Source: Tachypleus tridentatus
Lineage: Eukaryota; Arthropoda; Merostomata; Xiphosura; Limulidae
DNA: 64,000 nucleotides
NCBI RefSeq assembly: GCF_004210375.1
Contig: NC_134834.1
Coordinates: 14,183,857-14,247,856, forward strand
Direction of reading: 5' to 3'
In this document: positions 12,401 through 23,509 of the stretch, piece after piece
Layout of the letters: every line of letters begins with the position of its first letter
Numbering within the stretch: position 1 is the stretch's first letter
Translations under genes and position numbers: made by a program
Notes under the pieces: generated by a model
Databases searched by the model: none
Told to the model about the DNA's origin: nothing
What the model saw: the letters and a program-made list of their open reading frames with translations, nothing else

Positions 12401-15400
12401 TCAGTAAACTGTAGATCAACAGACTTGGTTAAATGTTATTATTTAATACGTCAGACATCACTGTTCAACAATAAAATTCAGTAAACAATAGATCAACAGA
12501 CTTGGTTAAATGTTATTATTTAGTACGTCGGACATCACTGTTCAACAATAAAACTCAGTAAACTGTAGATGAACAGACTTGATTAAATGTTATTATTTAA
12601 TACGTCAGACATCACTGTTCAACAATAATACTCAGTAAACAATAGAACAACAAACTTGGTTAAATGTTATTATTTAATACGTCAGACATCACTGTTCAAC
12701 AATAAAATCAGTAAACTGTAGATCAACAAACTTGGTTAAATGTTATTATTTAATACGTCAGACATCACTGTTCAACAATAAAACTCAGTAAACTGTAGAT
12801 GAACAGACTTGGTTAAATGTTATTGTTTAATACGTCAGACATCACTGTTCAACAATAAAACTCAGTAAACGGTAGATGAACAGACTTGGTTAAATGTTAT
12901 TATTTAATACGTCAGACATCACTGTTCAACAATAAAACCCAGTGAACAATAGATCAACATACTTTTTTAAATGTTATTATTACGTCAGACATCACTGTTC
13001 ACCAATAAAACTCAGTAAACAATAGATCAACAGACTTGATTAAATGTTATTATTTAATACGTCAGACATCACTGTTCAACAATAAAACTCAGTAAACTGT
13101 AGATGAACAGACTTGGTTAAGTGTTATTATTTGATACGTCAGACGTCACTGTTCAACAATAAAACCTAGTGAACAATAGATGAACAGACTTTTTAAAATA
13201 TTATTATTTAATACGTTAGACATCACTGTTCAACAATAAAACTCAGTAAACAATAGATCAACAGACTTGATTAAATGTTATTATTTAATACGTCAGACAT
13301 CACTGTTCAACAATAAAACTCAGTAAACAATAGATCAACAGACTTGATTAAATGTTATTATTTAATACGTCAGACATCATTGTTCAAGAATAAAACTCAG
13401 TAAACAATAGATGAACAGACTTGGTTAAAGGTTATTATTTAATACGTCAGACATTACTGTTCAACAATAAAATCGGTAAACTGTAGATCAACAGACTTGG
13501 TTACGTGTTATTATTTAATACGTCAGATATCACTGTTAACGAATAAAACTCAGTAAACAATAGATGATCAGACTTGGTTAAATCTTATTATTTAATACGT
13601 CAGACATCACTGTTCAACAATAAAATCAATAAACTGTAGATCAACAGACTCGGTTAAATGTTATATTTTAATACGTCAGACATCACTGTTCAACAATAAA
13701 ATTCAGTAAACAATAGATCAACAGACTTGGTTAAATCTTATTATTTAATACGTCAGACATCACTGTTCAACAATAAAATTCAGTAAACAATAGATCAACA
13801 GACTTGGTTAAATTTTATTATTTAATACGTCAGACATCACTGTTCAACAATAAAACTCAGTAAACTGTAGATGAACAGACTTGATTAAATGTTATTATTT
13901 AATACGTCAGACATCACTGTTCAACAATAAAATCAGTAAACTGTAGATCAACAAACTTGGTTAAATGTTATTATTTAATACGTCAGACATCACTGTTCAA
14001 CAATAAAACTCAGTAAACGGTAGATGAACAGACTTGGTTAAATGTTATTATTTAATACGTCAGACATCACTGTTCAACAATAAAACCCAGTGAACAATAG
14101 ATCAACATACTTTTTTAAATGTTATTATTACGTCAGACATCACTGTTCAACAATAAAACTCAGTAAACTGTAGATGAACAGACTTGATTAAATGTTATTA
14201 TTTAATACGTCAGACATCACTGTTCAACAATAAAACTCAGTAAACAATAGATCAACAGACTTGATTAAATGTTATTATTTAATACGTCAGACATCACTGT
14301 TCAACAATAAAACTCAGTAAACTGTAGATGAACAGACTTGGTTAAGTGTTATTATTTGATACGTCAGACATCACTGTTCAACAATAAAACCCAGTGAACA
14401 ATAGATGAACAGACTTTTTAAAATATTATTATTTAATACGTTAGACATCACTGTTCAACAATAAAACTCAGTAAACAATAGATCAACAGACTTGATTAAA
14501 TGTTATTATTTAATACGTCAGACATCACTGTTCAACAATAAAACTCAGTAAACAATAGATCAACAGACTTGATTAAATGTTATTATTTAATACGTCAGAC
14601 ATCATTGTTCAAGAATAAAACTCAGTAAACAATAGATGAACAGACTTGGTTAAAGGTTATTATTTAATACGTCAGACATTACTGTTCAACAATAAAATCG
14701 GTAAACTGTAGATCAACAGACTTGGTTACGTGTTATTATTTAATACGTCAGATATCACTGTTAACGAATAAAACTCAGTAAACAATAGATGATCAGACTT
14801 GGTTAAATTTTTTATTTAATACGTCAGACATCACTGTTCAACAATAAAATCAGTAAACTGTAGATGAACAGACGTGGTTAAATGTTATTATTTAATACGT
14901 CAGACATCTCTGTTCAACAATAAAATTCAGTAAACAATAGCTCAACAGATTTGGTTAAATGTTATTATTTAATACCTCAGACATCACTGTTCAACAATAA
15001 AACTCAGTAAACAATAGATCAACAGACTTGGTTAAGTGTTATTATTTAATACGTCAGACATCACTGTTCAACAATAAAATTCAGTAAACAATAGATCAAC
15101 AGATTTGGTTAAATGTTATTATTTAATGCCTCAGACATCATTGTTCAACAATAAAACTCAGTAAACTGCAGATCAACTGACTTGGTTAAGTGTTATTATT
15201 TAATACGTCAGACATCACTGTTCAACAATAAAACTCAGTAAACAATAGATCAACAGACTTGGTTAAATGTTATTATTTAATACGTCAGACATCACTGTTC
15301 AACAATAAAACTCAGTAAACAATAGATCAACAGACTTGATTAAATGTTATTATTTAATACGTCAGACATCACTGTTCAACAATAAAACTCAGTAAACTGT

Positions 15401-15491
15401 AGATCAACAGACTTGATTAAATCTTATTATTCAATACGTCAGACATCATTGTTCAACAATAAAACTCAGTAAACACTAGATCAACAGACTT
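9426..15491. repeat. 77-bp tandem array, ~79 copies
   Basis: The unit is AACAGACTTGGTTAAATGTT, ATTATTTAATACGTCAGAC, ATCACTGTTCAACAATAAAA, then CTCAGTAAACAATAGATC. Variants at the junction (CAATAG/CTGTAG, GATC/GATG) and rarer ones such as GATGATCAGACTTGG (10575, 11877, 13563, 14788) recur in the same neighbour order. This shows duplications of blocks 16-22 units long. Most units contain the inverted repeat TTAAAT-GTTATT-ATTTAA and the CRE-half-site-like TACGTCA. The right end lies about 18 bp from a putative minus-strand splice donor at 15509. Confidence 0.95.
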
Positions 15492-15508
15492 ATTATTTTG
15501 ATCCTTAC

Positions 15509-15741
15509 CTTCTCGAGCATAAGTCTCATTAAAACCCAAGAACAAGCTACTACTACGTTAAACGGTGAAATTATTTTAGCATCTGACTCTAAAAATGACA
15601 GAAGCGTTGGCACATCTGGCAAATTTTCTGATGCTTTCACTTCCGGTGTTGAAGAGATTTTGTACAACGTTGTCGATATTCGGTGGCTGTTCAGATCCTT
15701 TGTAAGGTAATTTAGTGGCCCTGATTTCACAAAAGAGGTTT
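15509..15741 (-). CDS. Putative exon, unrecognised (possible N-terminal exon of the IR-like gene)
   Basis: A minus-strand open frame ends at an excellent donor, GAGAAG|GTAAGG, in phase 0. The start is uncertain: the frame is open from about 15730 and a weak acceptor (TTACCTTACAAAG) lies near 15705. It encodes ENLPDVPTLLSFLESDAKI followed by a hydrophobic stretch around FNVVVACSWVLMRLML. No domain is diagnostic. It lies on the same strand as the IR-like exon at 8171-8421, with the 77-bp array between them. The opposite strand is also open for 70 codons and has its own donor-like AAG|GTAATT, so strand choice is a judgement. Confidence 0.35.
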
Positions 15742-16022
15742 TTAAAATATTTTCTTGTAACGTATATAAATAAAGTACATTAAAATTAGGACGATGCTTG
15801 CTTACGTTATCGTGTGTACATGTTAAAGAAATAAAGCAAACTGTAATTTTTTGTTCTTCAAACGAATTTAAGAAAAACTACATCGTTGGCACTTACTTGG
15901 CACATTTAACCTAAAGGAACAGACGGAGATAATTTTGAGATTATGGGTTTGTTTTTATACCATTTGATAAAGAGGGCTCCCATATTGTACCTTGATGAGT
16001 CAGTTTATGTATTTGTCTATTG
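15742..16022. other. No gene seen
   Basis: AT-rich sequence with no recognised feature, leading to a short tandem triplication. Confidence 0.4.
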
Positions 16023-16142
16023 CAACACTCAGTGCAAACTGATCGCACAAGAATATCTGTTCCAACACTCAGTGCAAACTGATCGCACAAGAATATCTGT
16101 TCCAACACTCAGTGCAAACTGATCGCACAAGAATATCTGTTC
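16023..16142. repeat. 40-bp unit repeated three times
   Basis: Three consecutive copies of CAACACTCAGTGCAAACTG followed by ATCGCACAAGAATATCTGTTC start at 16023, 16063 and 16103. The copies are essentially identical, so the expansion is recent. Confidence 0.9.
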
Positions 16143-16169
16143 ATTTCAGAATTTCGTGCGAGACTAGAT

Positions 16170-16275
16170 GAGATTTGTCTGCGCTTAGTAATACCTTTAG
16201 TTTTCAAATTATAGGCTAGAAGATAGGCAGCTATCCAACGACACTCATCGCCAACTCTAAGGTTACTTTTATTGC
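16170..16275 (-). mobile_element. Possible SINE family A fragment
   Basis: AGATTTGTCTGCGCTTAGTA, then GGCTAGAAGATAGGCAGCTA and CATCGCCAACTCTAAGG, follow the order of the reverse family A body with heavy divergence. Confidence 0.35.
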
Positions 16276-16477
16276 ATCAACAACCCTAACATGCAGAATG
16301 AGGTTTTGAGAAAACAGGTTGTAAACCATGGATCCTTGAATCCACAATTTTTACATGTTCTTCCAGCGCTTGGCAACCCTACTCCTCGTTTTCTAGTTAA
16401 GTTCCAATAGTCATTAATAAAATAACTATAACACTGATGGTATGTTTACTAATATTGTTTCACGTGACTCTCAGTCC

Positions 16478-16606
16478 CTCCCTCCTCGTGGCACAGTGGT
16501 ACGTCTGTGGACTTATAGTGATACAAACTAGGTTTCGATAGCCCTGGTGGGCAGAGCAAAGATAGCCCATTGTGTAACTTTGTGCTTAATAACAAACAAC
16601 AACAAT
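16478..16606 (+). mobile_element. SINE family B
   Basis: This is a good copy: CTCGTGGCACAGTGGTACGT, CTGTGGACTTATAGTGATAC, GTTTCGATAGCCCTGGTGG and GCAGAGCAAAGATAGCCC, with the tail TTGTGTAACTTTGTGCTTAA and a CAA-rich end. A reverse copy follows about 170 bp downstream. Confidence 0.75.
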
Positions 16607-16779
16607 GTAGGTCATTAGAAACTCTGTGAGCAAAAACGTCACTGCCTCAAAAGCAAGTTTGTTTCACAAAAATATTTTATTATAAAGTGTATTAAAGCTG
16701 ATGGAATCCATAATTCTAGTGTTATCAAATCAATGTCAGAATTTAAACTCTGCGTGTAACTGTTTTTATTTCTTCGTTT

Positions 16780-16895
16780 GGAATTAAGTACAAAGATATC
16801 CATTGGATTATATGTGCTCTGCCCACCACGGGTATCGAAACCCAGTTTCTAGCGATGTGAGTTCGCAAACATACCGCTGTGCCACCGGGGGGGCA
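16780..16895 (-). mobile_element. SINE family B, reverse copy
   Basis: The reverse family B order is seen: ATGTGCTCTGCCCACCACGG, GTATCGAAACCCAGTTTC, then GCAAACATACCGCTGTGCCA, ending in a G run. With the copy at 16478 it forms a divergent inverted pair. Confidence 0.75.
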
Positions 16896-17389
16896 TGCGC
16901 ATAACTGATGGATATCAAAATAATTTGTCTCAGTTATTTGTCAAGTAGAGGCTAGCCTTTCTGAAAGCTGTTGTCAGGATCGGGCAATAGTGCTGACACC
17001 TATAGGTTGTCTAATAAAGATCGATTTTCTAAATTTGAATTTATCAAAGCTCTAAGTGATTTATTTATGAACATAGCTGTCCCTATGTTAACATTTAAGT
17101 TTCACTATTTAATCTTGAATTACCTTCTATTCATGATTTATCCAGTTCTACTAAGACATCATACACTTACAAAGATTTTTCTAATTATAACACTGCACAA
17201 CAATTTTTTTGAAGAGTTTTGCTTCCTCAAAAGTTTCTGCTGATCGTGACAGGTACCTGGTGGGTGAGCACAAATATAGTTTTAGTTTTGCTTCATCACG
17301 TAGGAACTCTGAGAAATATACAGTTAACTGTTTACCGGCAATAACATATTTAATTGTGTTTATGTTTGTAATACGCTAATTAAGTTAAA

Positions 17390-17835
17390 CATAATTAAAA
17401 GTGTTTTGCTCCTGATTTTTGTTTGTATTCAATGTCCGGTGCATCACGTTGCAGTGTCCAACAGTAGTCAGCAAGCATTGACGGATTACAGTTGCCCTGA
17501 TATCGTTTTTACATTGTAACAATGTCCTGGTGAAACTGAATGATGGGCAAATTTGGATGTGATTTTCGTGATCAACAGCCAAAATCTATAAAGAACATCC
17601 AACAGTGTTCAAGAAGCAAAAACTTTGTTGTGGAGTGTAATCCAATACAAGAACGGTTATTTATCCAGTTCTGCTGAGACATTATATACTTACAAAGATT
17701 TTCTATATGATCATCATGTACAAGGGTCAAGCTTTTCCATTGAAGCTTTCCATCAACGACATCCAGAAGAAACTCCTTCCACACATTATTGTTCAGGACT
17801 GACCTGTTCCAATCTGCTCCAGCTACGGCTTTAGT
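17390..17835 (-). pseudogene. Broken fragment of a multi-copy arthropod protein family of unknown function
   Basis: On the minus strand, three frame segments read GADWNRSVLNNNVWKEFL, then FHQDIVTM, stop, KRYQGNCNPSMLADYCWTLQ and RDAPDIEYKQKSGAKHF before a final stop. I recall the C-terminal pattern FHQDI-x-(T/E)ME-KRYQG-x5-MLADYCW-x2-(K/R)RD from uncharacterised proteins present in many copies in arthropod genomes, probably spread by mobile elements; I cannot name the family. The stop replacing the Glu in TME and the frame changes between segments mark it as non-functional. About 50 bp of it (17655-17705) is also found as a diverged direct copy near 17138-17188. Confidence 0.5.
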
Positions 17836-18720
17836 GAATTAAAAACAAACGTTAGATGAGTTCTGTTTCATTCATCAAATGACGTACTTCTTGTTGGTAA
17901 CATATTCAGCACTTTATTAAAATAGGTTTATATTATTGATGTTTCGTAAGCGATATTTAAAACAAACGACTAGACCAAAGACTCGTAAACTTTAGACAGA
18001 ATTATTCATAGTTTAGAAGGCAGTCAATAATTCGCACTAGAAGCAGCTTATTTGATAATTTTACACCATTTATCTCTGCCAAACGATTGTGAATGATAAA
18101 GCTTTCTGCTAGCTGGAAGACTTGTTTTGTTTATCATTGTTCATTATTGAGACCCTAAAATGGTTGAATGGAAGGTTGGATAACGCAACAATGAATAAAG
18201 TTCCTCAATGAACGATGATTTCCTCACTGATAGGATAAAGCCAGAGGTTGGCTTCGTGGGGTTAACAACTTGGCTATTTTTAGTTTTATAAAATATATTT
18301 GTCTATTTAGGGTTGCCAACAGCGTTAGCCACCTACATAGCTACCTTTCAGCGAATAACATGAGGTACTGAGCTTGTTCAGTGACAACTTATGGGCTCGA
18401 ACCTAGGGCCTATCGATCCCTAACCCAATATGAAAACCACTAGTTCACGCCTTATTCCGTAAGACAGGAATCATTTTATTTCGTTTATAAAACTATAATA
18501 ATAACATTAATAACAAGTAATTCATAAATAAATACACTACAATTTTAAAAATAACAGAAATAAAAACATCATTGTATATTGTATGATTTACGTGTCTCAA
18601 CAAATCATGCTTATTACACTTGTTACATTTCTTTAAATTTTCTTTATTTCGTCTTATATTTGAACTTATTAAAATCTGCTTGTTTGAACCTACAAAATGG
18701 ATTTTCTGTGTTGTTATACA
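17836..18720. other. No gene seen; one weak tRNA-like segment
   Basis: The stretch is AT-rich. Near 18385-18455 the minus strand has a B-box-like complement (GGGCTCGAACCTAGGGCC) and an A-box-like complement (CACTAGTTCACGCCTTAT), so it may hold a worn tRNA-derived element. A diverged inverted repeat (TCATTGTTCATT near 18136 and AATGAACGATGA near 18208) is also present. Confidence 0.35.
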
Positions 18721-20140
18721 ATGTAACAGTTTCGTAAAACAAGCGTGAACAATGTAACAATACATTGTAGCAGCTTACTAAAACAAGCGTGAACAATGTA
18801 ACAATATAGTGTAGCAGCCTAGTAAAACAAGCGTGAACAATGTAACAATATAGTGTAGCAGCGTAGTAAAACAAGCGTGAACGATGTAACAATATAGTGT
18901 AGCAGCCTAGTAAAACAAGCGTGAACAATGTAACAATATAGTGTAGCAGCCTAGTAAAACAAGCTTGAACGATGTAACAGTATAGTGTAGCAGCCTAGTA
19001 AAACAAGCGTGAACGATGTAACAGTATAGTGTAGCAGCCTAGTAAAACAAGCGTGAACAATGTAACAGTATAGTGTAGCAGCCTAGTAAAACAAGCGTGA
19101 ACGATGTAACAATATAGTGTAGCAGCCTAGTAAAACAAGCGTGAACAATATAAAAATATAATGTAGCAGCCTCGTAAAACAAGCGTGAACGATGTAACAG
19201 TATAGTGTAGCAGCCTAGTGAAACAAGCGTGAACAATGTAACAATATAGTGTAGCAGCCTAGTAAAACAAGTGTGAACAATGTAACAATATAGTGTAGCA
19301 GCCTAGTAAAACAAGCTTGAACAATATAAAAATATAATGTAGCAGCCTTGTAAAACAAGCGTGAACAATGTAACAGTATAGTGTAGCAGCCTAGTAAAAC
19401 AAGCGTGAACGATGTAACAGTATCGTGTAGCAGCCTAGTAAAACAAGCGTGAACGATGTAACAGTATAGTGTAGCAGCCTAGTAAAACATGCGTGAACGA
19501 TTTAACAGTATAGTGTAGCAGCCTAGTAAAACGAGCGTGAACGATGTAACAATATAGTGTAGCTGCCTAGTAAAACAAGCGTGAACTGTGTAACAGTATA
19601 GTGTAGCAGCCTAGTAAAACAAGCGTGAACGATGTAACAGTATAGTGTAGCAGCCCTAGTAAAACAAGCGTGAACGATGTAACAGTATAGTGTAGCAGCC
19701 TAGTAAAACAAGCGTGAACGATATAACAGTATAGTGTAGCAGCCCTAGTAAAACAAGCGTGAACGATGTAACAGTATAGTGTAGCAGCCTAGTAAAACAT
19801 GCGTGAACGATGTAACAGTATAGTGTAGCAGTCTAGTAAAACGAGCGTGAACGATGTAACAGTATAGTGTAGCAGCCTAGTAAAACAAGCTTGAACGATG
19901 TAACAGTATAGTGTAGCAGCCTAGTAAAACAAGCGTGAACGATGTAACAGTATAGTGTAGCAGCCTAGTAAAACAAGCGTGAACGATATAACAGTATAGT
20001 GTAGCAGCCTAGTAAAACAAGCGTGAACGATGTAACAATATAGTGTAGCAGCTTAGTAAAGAAAAGTGTAAAGAATGAAAGAACATAGTGTAGCAGTTTA
20101 ATAAAGGAAGGATGAACAGTGTAACAACAATCATAGTGTT
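18721..20140. repeat. 44-bp tandem array (second), ~32 copies
   Basis: The unit is CAGCCTAGTAAAACAAGCGT, GAACGATGTAACAGTATAGT, GTAG. It is not visibly related to the 44-bp unit at 3242 or the one at 42664. Common variants are AATG/GATG and CAATATAG/CAGTATAG. The right end decays over about 100 bp (AAGAAAAGTG, AAAGGAAGGATG). Minus-strand open frames of 65-94 codons inside it are by-products of the repeat. Confidence 0.95.
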
Positions 20141-20720
20141 ACAAAATCTTCTTATACTATAAAACGAATCTTTTGTGATAAGCAGATGTTTTCTTTTTGA
20201 TCTTAGTTATATAAACATTTGTTGTTTATATAGTTTCCACGGAGCTTTAGTATAAATATATGGCTTAGATACCATTGAAATGTTCTTGTTATAAATACTT
20301 TAGTTTTATACTGTAGATAATATCTACTCTGCTCGAAGGGATATTGCATTAACATTACATACCCGTCACTGAGTGTCAAATCCTTTAATGGCCTAATGGA
20401 TGATGTCTGTATGTTGCTCTTTTTGGAAATAGGGAAACTTAGAGAAATAATCATATTCAGGTAGAGGCATCAAGAATTTTCCCTGCACACACTCCATTTT
20501 TTTTGTTTAATTTTAATTTTTCCTAAAAACTATTCATTCTCATTATTTCATACACTAAAAAACCTTTAGTGCAGACTACTCTGTACATCTGTTGTGAAAA
20601 AATCATCTGTAAATACCAGAGTAAAATCCCTTTGCATTTCTATAAATAGCATTTTATCCAGGTTTCATTACAAACAGCATAAGTTCAGAAAACTACATCT
20701 ATTCTTTGTAGTGTTTGAAA
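20141..20720. other. No firm gene; weak exon candidate inside
   Basis: On the minus strand, 20299-20418 is open, preceded by a pyrimidine-rich acceptor-like CCCTATTTCCAAAAAG and followed by AAA|GTATTT. It encodes IRPLKDLTLSDGYVMLMQY. No domain was recognised, and it could be chance. The rest is AT-rich. Confidence 0.25.
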
Positions 20721-20942
20721 CAGCTTATTCTGTTGTTATTGTGTTAACTCTAAATAACAGCTTATTCTGTTGTTATTGTGTTAACTCTTAATAACAGCTT
20801 ATTCTGTTGTTATTGTGTTAACTCTAAATAACAGCTTATTCTGTTGTTATTGTGTTAACTCTAAATAACGGCTTATTCTGTTGTTATTGTGTTAACTCTA
20901 AATAACAGCTTATTCTGTTGTTATTGTGTTAACTCTTAATAA
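20721..20942. repeat. 37-bp tandem array, 6 copies
   Basis: The unit CAGCTTATTCTGTTGTTATT plus GTGTTAACTCTAAATAA starts at 20721 and repeats every 37 bp. The only changes are TAAAT/TTAAT and one CGGCTT, so the expansion is recent. Confidence 0.9.
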
Positions 20943-21046
20943 CACTCAACAGCGAAATGATTTTGTCGTGAACCGCCTGGCGGAAGAGCCTGTCTTCAGA
21001 ATCTTGGGGGTTAAAAGTTCGTTACACACACAAAAAAAGAAAAGAA

Positions 21047-21076
21047 ATATATATATTAATTAATTAATTAATTAAA
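21047..21076. repeat. AT/ATTA microsatellite
   Basis: ATATATATATTAATTAATTA continuing to AATTAAAAC. Confidence 0.85.
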
Positions 21077-21104
21077 ACATGTGCAGTAATGTCTTATTCC
21101 CAAT

Positions 21105-22440
21105 TATTATTTCTTGATGATGAGAAACTCACTTGAAATAAAAATGTATCTCAGAATATGGGTATTAGCACTTTTATTGACAAGGAGAGAACAACGTTTC
21201 GACCTTCCTAGGTCATCTTCAGGTTAAGAAAAAGAGAGTTTGAAAGCGACCTTTGCCGGACACATGTCTTAGGGACGAGAGTATAAACGGGTACGGGATT
21301 GTAGGTGGCGTTGCAGGTGTATGTTAAGTAATTAATTAGTATAGGTATAAAGGTATTCCTTTATATTGATTTAATTTTGGTTTTAGTTGCTGTATAAGTA
21401 GGGTTTCTTTGATTTTCTGTTTATTTGTATTTTTTTTTCGTACTTAATATCTGTGTGTTTTCTATGGTTATGTCGTGTTCATTTGTGTTCTGTGAGTCAA
21501 GTTTCCATTTTTCTACTTGTTTCTCCAATATAGAAGTTGGGGCAGTTGTTGTATTGTATTTTATAAATTATGTTGGTGTTGTGTTTGTCAGTGTAGTTTT
21601 TACAAAGTATGAACTTTAGTTTCGTACCTGGTTTTTGAATAGATTTAGTGTTTACTGAAATGTTATGTTTTGTTATAAGTTTTCTCCAAACGTTGGTTAT
21701 TCTTTCTCTGATATCAGGAACATATGGTATACAACAGTATCAGGTTTTGTAGTTTGTTGTATCTTGGGATTTACTATTGTTTGTTTGTTGTTGGTCTAGA
21801 TGTGTGTATATTTTTTTCCACGGTTTTTTGAGGACATTTGTTGATGTTGATGAAGCGTTGTTTTATTTTGTTGATTTCATTGTTAATTTTATCAGGTGAA
21901 CATAGTTTTGTGGTTGTGTTTATTTGGTTTGTTAATATGTTGAGTTTTTGTTTTGTTTCATGTGCTGAGCCCCAGGGAATCCAGTGTGGGTGATTTTTCT
22001 GTGGATTTCTGTTTTGAATTGTGTATCAGTTCTAGTTATCTTGAGGTTAAGAAATGCTGTTTGGTTAGCTCTTCCTGTTCACAGGTGAACTTAATGTTGG
22101 GGTGTATCGAGTTAACGTGATTGAAAAACCTAATTGCATGTTCTGTAGATGTGAATCCAGCAATTGTATCATCAACATATCTGTACCAGTATAGTGGTGG
22201 GTGTAAGACTGAATTGATCGCTTGTGACTCAATATGTGTCATAAAAAGTTGGCCAGAACTGGTGACACGGGATTCCCCATACTTAGGCCATTTATTTGTA
22301 GGTAGTTTTGGTTATTGAACATAAAGTTAGTTTTGGTGGTAGTGAATTATATAAGGTTGCTAATTGGTTAGTGGGGATGTGTATCAATGGGTCGGGGTCT
22401 TGGATATAAAGTTCTAAAGCTATCTTTAGGGTTATTTGCG
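21105..22440 (-). mobile_element. Penelope-like element, 5'-truncated and degenerate
   Basis: On the minus strand the fragments appear in Penelope-like order. First is RT text LQINGLSMGNPVSPVLA and NFFM (near 22240-22300), then YRYVDDTIAGF (near 22175-22205; the YVDD catalytic box), then FFNHVNSIHPNIKFTCEQ and, after a stop, HRKITHTG. Further down comes a GIY-YIG endonuclease remnant, IYKIQYNNCPNFYIGETSRK, near 21490-21560. The terminal region follows, with CCTGAAGATGACCTAGGAAG and GTCGAAACGTTG (about 21200-21227), then a tail similar to the 83-bp satellite. Frames are broken by several stops and shifts. The N-terminal half of RT is missing. RT plus GIY-YIG is the defining combination for Penelope-like elements, so the class is secure; the family name is not. 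Confidence 0.8.
22036..22318 (-). pseudogene. Penelope-like reverse transcriptase fragment
   Basis: This is the best preserved part of the element at 21105-22440. It carries a conserved NPVSPVLANFFM block in one frame and, after a frame change, a 68-codon frame with YRYVDDT. The two catalytic aspartates of YVDD are intact in the text, but the fragment lacks the upstream RT motifs and the first catalytic Asp region. It ends at an in-frame stop before the linker and GIY-YIG domain, so it cannot encode an active enzyme. Confidence 0.8.
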
Positions 22441-22660
22441 TAAGCTTTTCCTAATTTAGTAGTGTAAGACTAGAGGGAAAGCAACTAGTCATCACCGCCA
22501 ACTCTTGGGCTACTCCTTTACCAATGAATAGTGGGATTGACCGTCACATTATAATGTCCCCACGGTGGAAAGGGTGAGTATGTTTGTTGTGACGGGGATT
22601 TGAACCTGCGACCCTCAGACTAGGAGTTTAGTGCCTTAACCACCTGGCCATGCCTGACTG
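22440..22660 (-). mobile_element. SINE family A, reverse copy
   Basis: It is recognisable from TTTAGTAGTGTAAGACTAGA through ACCAATGAATAGTGGGATTG and CATTATAATGTCCCCACGG to the head complement GGGATTTGAACCTGCGACCC and CCTTAACCACCTGGCCATG. The 3' tail is lost at the junction with the Penelope-like element, which suggests one inserted into or beside the other. Confidence 0.85.
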
Positions 22661-23509
22661 TTTATCCTTGTGACAGAGGGATTTTAAACCTCTTCACGTA
22701 TAGGTCGAGCTTGGTTATTGTCGAACCTCAAATTCTTACTTTATTAGATCAGCTAAAAAGGGCAAATAAGCGAATATGTTGTTTATTTTTTAAATGCACA
22801 AAAAGTTGCGAAGAAAACGACCTTTTGCTTTTGTGCAGTATAACATAAAAGCACTAATTTTTGTTGTTGTTTTTTGAATGTCTACGCGAAAGAATATAGT
22901 GCATCAGCTACAAAATAATATTATTACTTGTTGAATTACACCTACCCAACCAGCAATCACTTAGATAGGTGCAAATTCTACGGTCTGTGCCATATTATCT
23001 TTTATTCAGATAATTTATTACATTGTAAATGAATAACACCACACGCGTTAAGACATCATGCAAAGCTCAACCATGTCTGTCCAGGTTTGTGTCTCTCGGT
23101 GTTATTGGCAGAGATTTTCAAGGTGTGTTTGACAGTGACAAGTAGGGAATTTAGTTTGACCTTTTGATCTAACAGCGGTACAGCAATTTGATAATTAATG
23201 GGCGTGGCTTGCCGCTTCCATATACCCACCCTCTGAAGTACAGTGAAAAATATCTTGACTGGATGTGAAAGAACCATTTCAAATATTTATAGCATTGTTT
23301 GTTACCACTCGATTTTCCTTCATACATGCGAAATAGGCGTGGACGATATGGGAAGCTCGTTTTTATTGGCGTTTTTTACAAAGTTATGCTAGAGTTTCAA
23401 CTGTTATGATCGTGAAAAAAATTCTTAGAATGAAACACTTAAAATACTGACTTACATTTTTTCTGCATTTTCTAGCGTTGTATACATTAAAAACTTCCCT
23501 GTAAAACAG
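22661..23509. other. No gene seen
   Basis: AT-rich sequence. A 73-codon minus-strand frame at 23056-23277 has no recognisable motif and no clear splice context. Nothing else is supported before the 83-bp array. Confidence 0.4.

Noticed and set aside
15498..15710. Plus-strand 70-codon open frame opposite the putative minus-strand exon
   Set aside because: It has a weaker acceptor and a less typical donor (AAG|GTAATT) than the minus-strand frame. Only one strand is likely real, and I favoured the minus, with low confidence.
18644..19236. Minus-strand open frames of 65-94 codons in the second 44-bp array
   Set aside because: The frames are generated by the repeat unit itself and have no splice, promoter or domain support.
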